From assembly GCA_046518185.1 (NCBI GenBank), contig JBKGRZ010000001.1:744001-808000 (forward strand): DNA of 64,000 nt, written 5' to 3'. Source of the stretch: Scandinavium vulneris_A. GTDB lineage: Bacteria > Pseudomonadota > Gammaproteobacteria > Enterobacterales > Enterobacteriaceae. Positions 32,394 through 42,700 of this stretch are shown one piece after another. Made by a program: the position numbers and the translations under genes. Below the pieces are notes generated by a model. The model ran no database searches. It was not told the DNA's origin and worked only from the letters and a program-made list of their open reading frames with translations. Positions within the stretch are counted from its first letter, which is position 1. Each line of letters begins with the position of its first letter.

Positions 32394-33424
32394 AAAAAAT
32401 GCTTGCCGCAGCGGCGCTGGTGCTCGGAATGGGCGCGGCGCATGCCGATGACAGCAAAACGCTCTACTTCTATAACTGGACTGAATATGTGCCGCCGGGC
32501 CTGCTGGAACAGTTCACCAAAGAGACCGGGATCAAGGTTATCTATTCGACTTATGAGTCGAATGAAACCATGTACGCCAAGCTGAAAACCTATAAAGACG
32601 GTGCGTACGATCTGGTTGTGCCTTCGACCTACTTTGTCGACAAAATGCGCAAAGAGGGCATGATCCAGAAAATCGACAAGAGCAAGCTGACTAACTTCAG
32701 CAATCTCGATCCGGAAATGCTGAATAAGCCTTTTGACCCAAACAATGACTACTCGATTCCCTACATCTGGGGTGCGACCGCGATCGGCGTTAACAGCGAT
32801 GCGATTGACCCGAAAACCGTCACCCGTTGGGCAGATTTGTGGAAACCGGAATATAAAAGCAGTCTGTTGCTGACCGATGACGCGCGCGAAGTGTTCCAGA
32901 TTGCGCTGCGTAAACTGGGACTTTCCGGCAACACAACCGATCCGAAAGAGATTGAAGCGGCGTATAAAGAGCTGCAAAAGCTGATGCCAAACGTCGCCGC
33001 ATTCAACTCTGATAATCCGGCGAATCCGTACATGGAAGGCGAAGTCAATCTGGGTATGGTATGGAACGGTTCCGCGTTCGTCGCCCGTCAGGCCGGGACC
33101 CCGCTGGAAGTGGTGTGGCCGAAAGAAGGCGGTATCTTCTGGATGGACAGCCTGTCTATCCCGGCGAATGCCAAAAACGTCGACGGGGCGCTGAAGCTGA
33201 TCAATTTCCTGCTTCGCCCGGATGTCGCCAAACAGGTGGCAGAAACCATCGGTTACCCGACGCCGAACCTGGCGGCACGCAAGCTGCTGGACGCAAAAGT
33301 GGCGAACGATAAAACGTTGTACCCTGATGCCGAAACCATTAAAAACGGGGAATGGCAAAACGACGTTGGCGACGCCAGCCGCCTGTATGAAGACTATTAC
33401 CAGAAGCTGAAAGCAGGCCGGTAA
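32390..33424 (+). CDS. potD: Periplasmic spermidine/putrescine-binding protein PotD
   Basis: A 344-residue substrate-binding protein. The signal peptide (about 1-19) ends AAHA. The mature protein begins DDSKTLYFYNWTEYVPPG, and its polyamine-pocket residues are in conserved stretches such as TYESNE and VWNGSAF. Last gene of the pot operon, followed by a strong terminator. Confidence 0.96.
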   Translation: MKKMLAAAALVLGMGAAHADDSKTLYFYNWTEYVPPGLLEQFTKETGIKVIYSTYESNETMYAKLKTYKDGAYDLVVPSTYFVDKMRKEGMIQKIDKSKLTNFSNLDPEMLNKPFDPNNDYSIPYIWGATAIGVNSDAIDPKTVTRWADLWKPEYKSSLLLTDDAREVFQIALRKLGLSGNTTDPKEIEAAYKELQKLMPNVAAFNSDNPANPYMEGEVNLGMVWNGSAFVARQAGTPLEVVWPKEGGIFWMDSLSIPANAKNVDGALKLINFLLRPDVAKQVAETIGYPTPNLAARKLLDAKVANDKTLYPDAETIKNGEWQNDVGDASRLYEDYYQKLKAGR

Positions 33425-33432
33425 TCGATAAT

Positions 33433-33458
33433 AAGGCGGAGCAATGCTCCGCCTTTTT
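33433..33458 (+). terminator. potD terminator
   Basis: Perfect 9-bp stem (33434-33442 with 33446-33454) with AAT loop and a T run. It may also serve cobB from the other side. Confidence 0.87.
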
Positions 33459-33465
33459 GTACGAC

Positions 33466-34287
33466 TTAAAGCCCTTTCAGCAGTTTCTCGACAAACTCAG
33501 GTACCACAACGCTTGCCATGCCGTAGTGCTTTTCTTCAAACTCGCTGCCAACCTGGCTAGGTTCGAGGTTGAGTTCGACGGTGTGCGCGCCCTGCAGTTT
33601 CGCCTCATGGACGAAACCAGCCGCCGGATAGACATGGCCCGAAGTGCCAATGGCGATAAACACATCGGCCATCGCCAGCGCTTCATAGATTTCATCCATG
33701 CCGAGCGGCATCTCGCCAAACCACACCACGTGCGGGCGCAGCGGCTGTGGGAACTGACAGCAGTGGCACTTGTCGTCGAGAGTGACATCTCCGGTCCACT
33801 CCAGCACCTGCCCGCTCCAGGCACAGCGCACTTTTAGCAGTTCACCGTGCATGTGCAGCACACGTTGGTTGCCTGCGCGCTCATGCAGGTTATCGATGTT
33901 CTGCGTCACCAGCAGGAAACGATCGCCCAGTGCTTCTTCCAGCTGGGCGAGCGCCAGGTGCGCCGCGTTGGGCTGGATATCAGGCTGCTGAAGCTGCTGG
34001 CGACGGGCGTTGTAAAACGCCTGCACCAGCGCGGGATCGCGGGCAAAACCTTCTGGCGTCGCCACGTCTTCTACCCGATGTTCTTCCCATAAACCGTCCG
34101 CCGCGCGGAACGTGCGGATGCCGGATTCCGCTGAGATCCCGGCCCCCGTCAGCACCACAACCCGGGGTTTATCCATCTCTTCGGGTACCACTCTGTCTCT
34201 GAAGAATACCCGCTGGCGCAGGCGATCGTGCAGCCGACGTTTGGTTAGACGAAAACGACTGAGTCGATGGAAGCGACGCGACTGCAT
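33466..34287 (-). CDS. cobB: Sirtuin protein deacylase CobB
   Basis: A 273-residue NAD-dependent lysine deacetylase/desuccinylase. The NAD motif GAGISAESGIRTFR, TQNID, the catalytic His in HMHGELL and the zinc cysteines (CAW and CHCC) are present. A basic 37-residue N-terminal extension precedes an internal Met at codon 38; enterobacterial cobB is known to yield long and short forms from such starts. Regulates acetyl-CoA synthetase among others. Confidence 0.94.
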   Translation of the reverse strand: MQSRRFHRLSRFRLTKRRLHDRLRQRVFFRDRVVPEEMDKPRVVVLTGAGISAESGIRTFRAADGLWEEHRVEDVATPEGFARDPALVQAFYNARRQQLQQPDIQPNAAHLALAQLEEALGDRFLLVTQNIDNLHERAGNQRVLHMHGELLKVRCAWSGQVLEWTGDVTLDDKCHCCQFPQPLRPHVVWFGEMPLGMDEIYEALAMADVFIAIGTSGHVYPAAGFVHEAKLQGAHTVELNLEPSQVGSEFEEKHYGMASVVVPEFVEKLLKGL

Positions 34288-34300
34288 AATAACCCCTGTA

Positions 34301-35212
34301 TCAATCCGTTAGATGCAGGAACGCGGCACCGCGCATTCCTCCGGCATCGCCGTGGCGCGCGCGTTCAATGCGAGGCACGCGAGCCACCGGCAACAGATGG
34401 CGCGGCAGGCGTGCCGCCAGTCCGTCTGTTATCGCAGTAAAGTTAGACAATCCACCGCCAATCACCAGTAAATCGGGGTCGACGATGGTCATAATATTGC
34501 CCAGACACACCGCAAGCAAATCCAGATAGCGCTCGACGTGTGCCCGGGCGTTAGCATCGCCCTGCTCCCAGAGCGCAACAATCTCCGGTGAGCTAAGCGC
34601 CTGCTGGTTGTAATGCGCGTACAACCAGGCAAAACCACGACCGGAGAGATAGTTCTCGATACAGCCTAACTGACCGCAGCCACAGCGGGTGAGCGGGAAA
34701 TCACGCCCGACCACCTCAAGAGCATCCACCGGCAGACGAATATGCCCGAACTCGCCGGTAATATAACTGTGACCGGTTATCGATTTGCCGTTTAGCACCA
34801 AGCCGCCACCCACGCCGGTGCCGAGGATTAACCCCATCACCAGTGGATATTGCGTGAATTCATCATCCCAGGCTTCGGAAAGTGCAAAGCAGTTGGCGTC
34901 GTTATCGAGACGCACGTCGCGGTCGAGACGGGCACTGAGATCCTGACGCAAGCGTTGACCGCTGGCGGCTGGCACGTTGGCGGCATACAGCGTGCCATCG
35001 GCGGTTTCGGGCATCCCCGGAATACCAATCCCGACGCTGCCTTTGACGCCAAAATGCGCATCAGCTTCTGCCACCAGCCCGCAGACCGCTTGCAAGAATG
35101 ATTCATAGCTGTCGCGCGGCGTCGCGGTCCGTTTTTCCCACTGCAAACGCCGCTTACCGTCAAACACCCCGAGGGCAATTTTGCTGCCGCCAATGTCAAA
35201 TCCGTAGAACAT
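34301..35212 (-). CDS. nagK: N-acetylglucosamine kinase NagK
   Basis: A 303-residue ROK-family kinase that recycles murein-derived N-acetylglucosamine. The phosphate-binding DIGGSKIALG at the N-terminus, catalytic DNDANCFAL and the zinc-binding CGCGQLGCIENYLSG motif are present. It lies between lolE and cobB on the same strand. Confidence 0.95.
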   Translation of the reverse strand: MFYGFDIGGSKIALGVFDGKRRLQWEKRTATPRDSYESFLQAVCGLVAEADAHFGVKGSVGIGIPGMPETADGTLYAANVPAASGQRLRQDLSARLDRDVRLDNDANCFALSEAWDDEFTQYPLVMGLILGTGVGGGLVLNGKSITGHSYITGEFGHIRLPVDALEVVGRDFPLTRCGCGQLGCIENYLSGRGFAWLYAHYNQQALSSPEIVALWEQGDANARAHVERYLDLLAVCLGNIMTIVDPDLLVIGGGLSNFTAITDGLAARLPRHLLPVARVPRIERARHGDAGGMRGAAFLHLTD

Positions 35213-35266
35213 AGCAATTCCTCTTTACTGACCCGAGCGACAACACCGCCGGGTCATGACGCGAAA

Positions 35267-36511
35267 TTACTGGCCACTTAACACTCTTGCAGGATCAATT
35301 CGGCTGGCGCGACGGGCAGGATACCAGCTCGCCAACAGGCTCAGCAGCAGTGCCGTGACCAGCACATAAAAGACATCCAGCCAGTGAAGTTCAGACGGCA
35401 GGAAGTCGATAAAATAGATGTCACCGGACAGGAACTGATGGCCGATCAGTTTTTCAATACCGTTGATGATCGACGTCAGATTCAGCGCGCACAGCACGCC
35501 AATCGCCACGCCGCACAGGCTGCCCAACAGCCCGGCCAGTAAACCATACCAGACGAAAATCGCGCGGATCAGGCCATCTTTGGCCCCCAGCGTACGCAAC
35601 ACCGCAATGTCGCTGCTCTTGTCTTTCACCGCCATCACCAGGGTGGAAACGATGTTGAAACAGGCCACGCCAATCACCAGGATCATCGCCAGATACATGA
35701 TCGCGCGGATCATCTGGATATCGCGATACATATAGCCGTAGGTGCCAATCCAGCTTTTGATGTAGACATAGCTGTTGGTCACTTCGCCCGCGTCGCGCAC
35801 CAGTTTGTTGGCGTTGAACACGTCGTTAACCTTGACGGCAATCCCGGTTACGCTGCTGCCCATATCCAGATACTGCTGGGCATCGGGCATCGGAACCATC
35901 GCAAAGCTGTGATCGAGCTGGCCGCTCAACTGCAGAATACCGGTCACGTGCAGGCGCACGCGCTTAGGCTGTAACAGCTGGTGCTCTTTGTCAGAGTTCG
36001 GGATCATGATTGAGACCCAATCCCCCTGCTTGACCTTCAGCGCATCGGCCACGCCTTTACCGAGGATAATCTGCTGATCGCCCGCTTTAAAATTCGCCCA
36101 TGCGTTGTTCTGCACATATTTCGGCAGCGCGCTAAGCTCGCTTTCCTGTTTCGGGTCGACGCCTTTGATCTGAATGGCGCGCAGGTTGCTGCCGCTTTCG
36201 ATAAGGCCGGTGAAATTGATATAAGGTGCCGCCGCGGCGATACCTTTCACTTTTTCGACTTTATTTAGCGCCTCGTTCCAGTTATTCCACGGTTGGTTAA
36301 CCGGTTCGATTTCGCCGTGCGGCACCACCGCCAGAATGCGGTTGTTGAGCTCGCGCTCGAAGCCGTTCATTGCGCTCAGACCGACGATCAACACCGCCAC
36401 ACCGAGTGCAATACCCACGGTGGAAATCACCGAAATCAGCGATACCATGCCGCCGCGACGACGGCCCCGGCTAAAGCGCAGGCCAATAAGCAGGGATAAC
36501 GGAGACGCCAT
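35267..36511 (-). CDS. lolE: Lipoprotein-releasing system permease LolE
   Basis: A 414-residue subunit of LolCDE, which extracts outer-membrane lipoproteins from the inner membrane and hands them to LolA. One N-terminal membrane helix, a large periplasmic domain (about 45-265) and three C-terminal helices (MacB/FtsX fold). It directly follows lolD without a gap. Confidence 0.95.
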   Translation of the reverse strand: MASPLSLLIGLRFSRGRRRGGMVSLISVISTVGIALGVAVLIVGLSAMNGFERELNNRILAVVPHGEIEPVNQPWNNWNEALNKVEKVKGIAAAAPYINFTGLIESGSNLRAIQIKGVDPKQESELSALPKYVQNNAWANFKAGDQQIILGKGVADALKVKQGDWVSIMIPNSDKEHQLLQPKRVRLHVTGILQLSGQLDHSFAMVPMPDAQQYLDMGSSVTGIAVKVNDVFNANKLVRDAGEVTNSYVYIKSWIGTYGYMYRDIQMIRAIMYLAMILVIGVACFNIVSTLVMAVKDKSSDIAVLRTLGAKDGLIRAIFVWYGLLAGLLGSLCGVAIGVLCALNLTSIINGIEKLIGHQFLSGDIYFIDFLPSELHWLDVFYVLVTALLLSLLASWYPARRASRIDPARVLSGQ

Positions 36512-37213
36512 TTACTGCGCTCCCATCAGGGTCAGTTCGGCGTTCAGGTGACCGTCACGCATTTCCAGCTGGCGACTCATACGCTTCGCCAGCTGCAGAT
36601 CGTGGGTCACAACCAGGAACGCGGTGCCCTGCTGTTTATTCAGTTCACCCAGCAGCTGGAAAATGCTGTCGGCGTTGCGGGCATCGAGGTTACCCGTCGG
36701 TTCGTCCGCCATTACCAGACGCGGATTGTTGACCAGTGCCCGGGCAATCGCCACGCGCTGACGCTCACCGCCGGAGAGTTCAGACGGACGGTGTGTGCGG
36801 CGATGATCGAGACCGACCGCCGCCAGCATCGCGCGGGCGCGTTCCTGAATTTCAGCCGGTTTCTTTTTGCCAATCAGCAGCGGCATCGCCACGTTCTCTT
36901 CAGCCGTGAAATCCGGCAACAGATGGTGGAACTGGTAGATAAAGCCCAGCTCGCGGTTACGCAGCTCCGCTTTCGCCGCCAGCGACATTTTCGACAGCGG
37001 CTGACCGCTGAAAATTACGTCGCCGGAAGTCGGGGTATCCAGGCCACCGAGCAGGTGCAACAGGGTACTTTTACCGGAGCCAGAGCTGCCGACAATCGCC
37101 ATCATCTCCCCTTCCCCGATGCTGAAACTGACGTTGTGCAGCACGTCGGTCTGCACAGTGCCTTCCTGATAGCGTTTGCACAGGTTGTCGCATTGCAACA
37201 GGATCTTATTCAT
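36512..37213 (-). CDS. lolD: Lipoprotein-releasing system ATPase LolD
   Basis: A 233-residue ABC ATPase: Walker A GSSGSGKST, signature LSGGERQR, Walker B LVMADEPTGNLD. The start at 37213 (MNKILLQCDNLCKRYQEG) overlaps the lolC 3' end by eight bases; the longer frame upstream is a lolC shadow. Confidence 0.95.
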   Translation of the reverse strand: MNKILLQCDNLCKRYQEGTVQTDVLHNVSFSIGEGEMMAIVGSSGSGKSTLLHLLGGLDTPTSGDVIFSGQPLSKMSLAAKAELRNRELGFIYQFHHLLPDFTAEENVAMPLLIGKKKPAEIQERARAMLAAVGLDHRRTHRPSELSGGERQRVAIARALVNNPRLVMADEPTGNLDARNADSIFQLLGELNKQQGTAFLVVTHDLQLAKRMSRQLEMRDGHLNAELTLMGAQ

Positions 37214-38405
37214 AACGTAAAGCCTCAGCGGGTTGGGTGGCGGCAGCGCGCCAGGAAGGATAAAGCGTAGAAAGCAGCGCCAGCAGCATCGCCACCAGCG
37301 CAATGACGAACACCTGCAGCGGTTCTATGGCCACTGGCAGTGCGCCACCATCGACGAACGCACCGATAATCGGCATCAGATTATTTAACTGGCTGGCGAG
37401 TAGCAGGCCAAGCAGCGCGCCGAGCAGCGCACCAATCACCCCGGCACTGGCCCCCTGGACCATAAACACCGCCATGATCTGACGCGGCGTCAGGCCCTGC
37501 GTTTGCAGGATAGCCACCTCGCCCTGTTTCTCCATCACCATCAGGCCCAGAGAGGTAATAATGTTAAACGCCGCCACTGCGACAATCAGGCTCAACAACA
37601 GCCCCATCATATTTTTTTCCATGCGCACGGCCTGGAACAGCTCGCCTTTACGCTCACGCCAGTCCTGCCATTTGGTGCCTTCCGGTAGCTTCTGCGTGCT
37701 CAGGGTATCGACTTCCAGCGGTTTATCCAGCCACAAGCGCCAGCCGGTGATGTTCCCGAGCGGATAGCGCATCAGACGCGAAGCATCCTGAATGTTGACC
37801 AGCATCTGGTAACCGTCGACTTCACTGTTGGCAGCAAAGGTGCCGATAACGTTGAATAAGCGCTGGCTCGGCACGCGCCCCATCGGGGTGAACTGACTGG
37901 CAGACGGCACCATAATACGAATCTGATCGCCACGTTTGACGCCCAGTTGCCCGGCCAGCTGTTCGCCCAGAATGACGTTGTATTGCCCGGTCGTCAGTGC
38001 GGTTTGTTTGACGTTCACCAGGTACGGCGTCAACGGATCGTTTTGATTTGGATCGATGCCCAGCATCACCCCGACCGCCACGCTGCGTGGGCTCTGGATA
38101 ACGACGTCACCGGTAGTCAGTGGCGCAACGCGCGTCACGCCCTTCAGTTTGGCTTCACTCTCCGGCAGTTTCTGTGGATTAACGGAGCCCTGCGCTGCGC
38201 TGAGAACCGCCTGCGGCATCAGCCCGAGAATGTTGTTTTGCAGCTCACGCTCGAAACCGTTCATGACCGATAACACGGTCACCAGCGCCATTACGCCAAG
38301 CGTAATGCCGATAGTCGACAGCCAGGAGACAAAGCGACCGAAGCGGTCCGCTGCGCGCCCACGCATGTAACGCAGGCCAATGAATAGTGCGACAGGTTGG
38401 TACAT
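37206..38405 (-). CDS. lolC: Lipoprotein-releasing system permease LolC
   Basis: A 399-residue paralogue of LolE with the same topology; its periplasmic domain carries the LolA-binding hook. First gene of lolCDE, divergent from ycfT. Confidence 0.95.
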   Translation of the reverse strand: MYQPVALFIGLRYMRGRAADRFGRFVSWLSTIGITLGVMALVTVLSVMNGFERELQNNILGLMPQAVLSAAQGSVNPQKLPESEAKLKGVTRVAPLTTGDVVIQSPRSVAVGVMLGIDPNQNDPLTPYLVNVKQTALTTGQYNVILGEQLAGQLGVKRGDQIRIMVPSASQFTPMGRVPSQRLFNVIGTFAANSEVDGYQMLVNIQDASRLMRYPLGNITGWRLWLDKPLEVDTLSTQKLPEGTKWQDWRERKGELFQAVRMEKNMMGLLLSLIVAVAAFNIITSLGLMVMEKQGEVAILQTQGLTPRQIMAVFMVQGASAGVIGALLGALLGLLLASQLNNLMPIIGAFVDGGALPVAIEPLQVFVIALVAMLLALLSTLYPSWRAAATQPAEALRYE

Positions 38406-38599
38406 GTAATCCGTCTGGTTGCTGTTAGCTAGAGCCCGAGTATATAAGCGAAAGACCTGAGCGTAAATGCGCGAAACCAGATACCGACACCCTGATCTTT
38501 ATCTGAAAATGAATCAAATACAGAATGTTACCCATTACTCTGCGAATAAACCCCTTGAGGATGGTCCCCTATTACTGGCAATGAAAAACGTGGATCGTC

Positions 38600-39664
38600 A
38601 TGAAAGAAAAAGCACTATGGATCAATCAAATCAAGGGGCTATGTATCTGCCTGGTGGTGTTTTACCACTCGGTTATCACCTTCTACCCGCACCTGAGCAC
38701 CTTCCAGCACCCGTGGTCACCGACCCTTGCGAAGTGCTGGGTCTACTTCAATCTCTATCTGGCCCCTTTCCGTATGCCGGTGTTCTTTTTTATCTCCGGG
38801 TTTCTGATCCAACGCTATATCAACGGCGTTTCATGGCGTAACAGCCTGGGGAAACGCGTCGGAACGATCCTGTGGGTGCTGGCACTGTGGGGCGTTTTAC
38901 AGTGGCAGGCATTGAGCCATATTACGCAATGGCTGGCCCCCGACCGTGATGTGAGTACCAGCGCGAACGCGGCGTATGCCGATAGCTTCGGCGAATTCGT
39001 GCAGGCGATGCTCACCGCCAGCACCAGCCTGTGGTATTTGTACGCGCTGATTGTCTATTTCGTGCTGTGCAAACTGACCTCACGCGGCAAAACGGTGATG
39101 ATTGCCGGGCTGGCGCTGCTCAGCATCGCGATTAATTTCGTGCCAACGCCATGGTGGGGCATGAACAGCGTACTGCGTAACGTGGTGTATTACGCGCTGG
39201 GTGCCTGGTTTGGTACGCCGCTGATGGCATGGATGAAGACCTTCGACATCCGTCGTCACTGGCTGGTACTGGGCGGGGTCGCGTTCTTCGCCGTCGGGCT
39301 ATGGTTTGCCCGCACGCCGCTACTGCTGTCGCTGCTGTCGATTTTTGTGATCATGAAACTGTTTTACGCTGTTGGCCGTCGCTACCCGCCGTCTGAGCGC
39401 TCCCTACTGAACGTGGTGGGTTCGAATACCATCGCCATTTACACTACCCATCGCATCCTGGTGGAAATTTTCAGCCTGGTGCTGATCGGCTGGTTCAGCG
39501 CCCAGGCACGCTCCCCGTCGGTCGAACTGGCGATTTTGTTGTGCTATCCGTTCTTCAGTTTGCTGCTGTGCGTGGCAACCGGAATGCTGGCGCGGAGCCT
39601 GTCTCAGCGCCTGGCGGGGGATATTCTTTTTTCACCGCCTTCGGTGGCGCTCAACCGTCAATAA
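38600..39664 (+). CDS. ycfT: Acyltransferase-3 family inner-membrane protein YcfT
   Basis: A 354-residue polytopic protein of the acyltransferase-3 (OafA/WecH-like) family with about ten hydrophobic helices. The family histidine is in VVFYHSVITFYPH near residue 22. It matches E. coli YcfT closely. Such proteins acylate surface sugars, but the YcfT substrate is unknown. Start at 38600; a 45-codon upstream frame is not conserved. Confidence 0.9.
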   Translation: MKEKALWINQIKGLCICLVVFYHSVITFYPHLSTFQHPWSPTLAKCWVYFNLYLAPFRMPVFFFISGFLIQRYINGVSWRNSLGKRVGTILWVLALWGVLQWQALSHITQWLAPDRDVSTSANAAYADSFGEFVQAMLTASTSLWYLYALIVYFVLCKLTSRGKTVMIAGLALLSIAINFVPTPWWGMNSVLRNVVYYALGAWFGTPLMAWMKTFDIRRHWLVLGGVAFFAVGLWFARTPLLLSLLSIFVIMKLFYAVGRRYPPSERSLLNVVGSNTIAIYTTHRILVEIFSLVLIGWFSAQARSPSVELAILLCYPFFSLLLCVATGMLARSLSQRLAGDILFSPPSVALNRQ

Positions 39665-39775
39665 CCGCGCGGTCATTTGCTAATGTCGGTCGTTCGAGGA
39701 TAATAACGTTCATTGAAGAGCGGCGGTTTGCCCCCATAATTAGGGGTAAACCTTTACGGAACCCCGACATTATCT

Positions 39776-42700
39776 ATGCCTGAAGAACAACAACGATACG
39801 CCCTACCGGCCAAAGCGGGCGAGCAGCGTCTGCTGGGAGAGTTAACCGGTGCCGCCTGTGCAACCGAAGTTGCGCAGATTGTCGAACGTCATCACGGTCC
39901 GGTGGTGCTTATCGCCCCGGACATGCAAAACGCCCTGCGTCTGCACGATGAAATCGCTCAGTTCACCGACCAGTTGGTGATGAATCTCGCCGACTGGGAA
40001 ACGCTGCCGTACGACAGTTTTTCCCCGCATCAGGAGATTATCTCCTCGCGCTTGTCTACCCTGTATCAGCTCCCTACCATGCAGCGCGGGGTGCTGATCG
40101 TTCCGGTCAATACTCTGATGCAGCGCGTATGCCCGCACAATTATCTGCACGGTCATGCGCTGGTGATGAAAAAAGGTCAGCGGCTGTCTCGCGATACCCT
40201 GCGTGAACAGCTCGACAGCGCCGGGTATCGTCACGTCGATCAGGTTATGGAGCACGGGGAATACGCCACCCGTGGTGCGCTGCTGGACTTGTTCCCGATG
40301 GGCAGCGATCGCCCGTATCGTCTTGATTTCTTCGATGATGAAATTGACAGCCTGCGTCTGTTTGATGCCGACACCCAGCGCACGCTGGAGGAAGTCGAGG
40401 CCATCAACCTGCTCCCGGCGCACGAATTCCCGACCGATAAAACCGCCATCGAGCTGTTCCGCAGCCAGTGGCGAGACCAGTTTGAGGTGAAGCGCGACGC
40501 CGAGCACATCTATCAACAGGTCAGCAAAGGGACTTTACCGGCAGGCATCGAATACTGGCAGCCGCTGTTCTTCAGCGAGCCGCTCCCGCCGTTGTTCAGT
40601 TATTTCCCGGCCAATACCCTGCTGGTCAACACTGGCGATCTGGAGGCCAGCGCCCAGCGTTTTGAAGCCGATGCCCGGGCCCGCTTCGAAAACCGCGGCG
40701 TGGACCCGATGCGTCCGCTGCTGCCACCCGAAACGCTGTGGCTACGTACCGATGAACTGTTCAGCGAGCTGAAAAAATGGCCGCGCGTCCAGCTGAAAAC
40801 CGAACAGCTCGCCAGCAAAGCGGCAAACGTCAATCTCGGCTATCAGAAGCTGCCGGACGTCGCCGTCCAGGCCCAGCAGAAAGCCCCGCTGGATAACCTG
40901 CGCCGCTTCCTGGAAGCCTTCGACGGCCCGGTGATTTTCTCGGTGGAAAGTGAAGGCCGTCGCGAGGCGCTGGGCGAGTTGCTGTCGCGTATCAAGCTAT
41001 CGCCGAAACGCATCCAGCGTCTGGATGAGTGTGAAGGCAACGGTCGCTATCTGATGATTGGCTCCGCCGAGCACGGCTATATCGACACCCTGCGCAGCCG
41101 GGCGCTGATTTGCGAAAGCGATTTGCTGGGCGAGCGCGTGGCGCGTCGTCGTCAGGATTCGCGGCGTACCATCAACCCGGATACGCTGATCCGTAACCTC
41201 GCGGAACTGCATCCCGGTCAGCCGGTGGTTCATCTCGAGCATGGGGTGGGCCGTTATGCGGGGATGACCACGCTTGAGGCTGGCGGCATCACCGGTGAGT
41301 ATCTGATGCTCACCTACGCCAACGATGCCAAACTGTACGTGCCGGTTTCCTCTTTGCATCTGATCAGCCGCTACGCGGGTGGCGCAGAAGATAACGCCCC
41401 ACTGCATAAACTCGGCGGCGACGTCTGGGCGCGGGCGCGGCAAAAAGCAGCGGAAAAAGTGCGTGACGTGGCCGCCGAACTGCTGGATATCTACGCCCAG
41501 CGTGCGGCCAAATCCGGCTATGCGTTTAAACACGACAGGGAACAGTATCAGATGTTCTGCGATACCTTCCCATTTGAAACCACGCCGGATCAGGCTCAGG
41601 CCATCAACGCCGTATTAAGCGATATGTGTCAGCCGCTGGCGATGGATCGTCTGGTCTGTGGCGACGTGGGCTTTGGTAAAACCGAAGTGGCGATGCGCGC
41701 CGCCTTCCTGGCGGTGGAAAACAACAAGCAGGTGGCGGTCCTGGTGCCGACCACCCTGCTCGCCCAGCAGCATTTCGACAACTTCCGCGACCGCTTTGCC
41801 AACTGGCCGGTGCGAATCGAAATGCTCTCACGTTTTCGCAGCGGCAAAGAGCAGACGCAAATTCTGGAACAGGCCGCTGAAGGTAAAATCGACATTCTGA
41901 TAGGCACCCATAAACTGCTGCAAAGCGATGTGAAATGGAAAGATTTGGGCCTGCTGATCGTCGATGAAGAACACCGCTTCGGCGTGCGGCACAAAGAGCG
42001 AATCAAAGCGATGCGCGCCGATGTTGATATTCTGACCCTGACCGCCACGCCAATCCCACGTACGCTGAACATGGCGATGAGCGGGATGCGCGACCTGTCG
42101 ATTATCGCCACCCCGCCTGCCCGCCGTCTGGCGGTGAAAACCTTCGTTCGTCAGTATGATGAACTGGTGGTGCGGGAGGCTATTCTGCGTGAAGTGTTGC
42201 GCGGTGGGCAGGTTTACTACCTGTACAACGATGTCGAAAACATTCAGAAAGCGGCCGACAGGCTGGCGGCGCTGGTGCCGGAAGCGCGGGTCGCCATCGG
42301 TCACGGCCAGATGCGCGAGCGCGAGCTGGAACGGGTAATGAACGATTTCCACCACCAGCGCTTCAATGTGCTGGTGTGTACCACCATTATCGAAACCGGG
42401 ATCGACATTCCGACCGCCAACACCATTATCATCGAACGGGCCGATCACTTTGGCCTCGCTCAGCTGCACCAGCTGCGCGGTCGCGTGGGGCGTTCACATC
42501 ATCAGGCCTACGCCTGGCTGCTGACGCCGCATCCGAAAGCGATGACCACCGACGCGCAAAAACGTCTGGAGGCGATAGCATCGCTGGAAGATTTAGGGGC
42601 CGGTTTTGCGTTGGCCACCCACGATCTCGAAATCCGTGGGGCGGGTGAACTGCTCGGCGAAGATCAGAGCGGCTCGATGGAAACCATCGGGTTCTCGCTG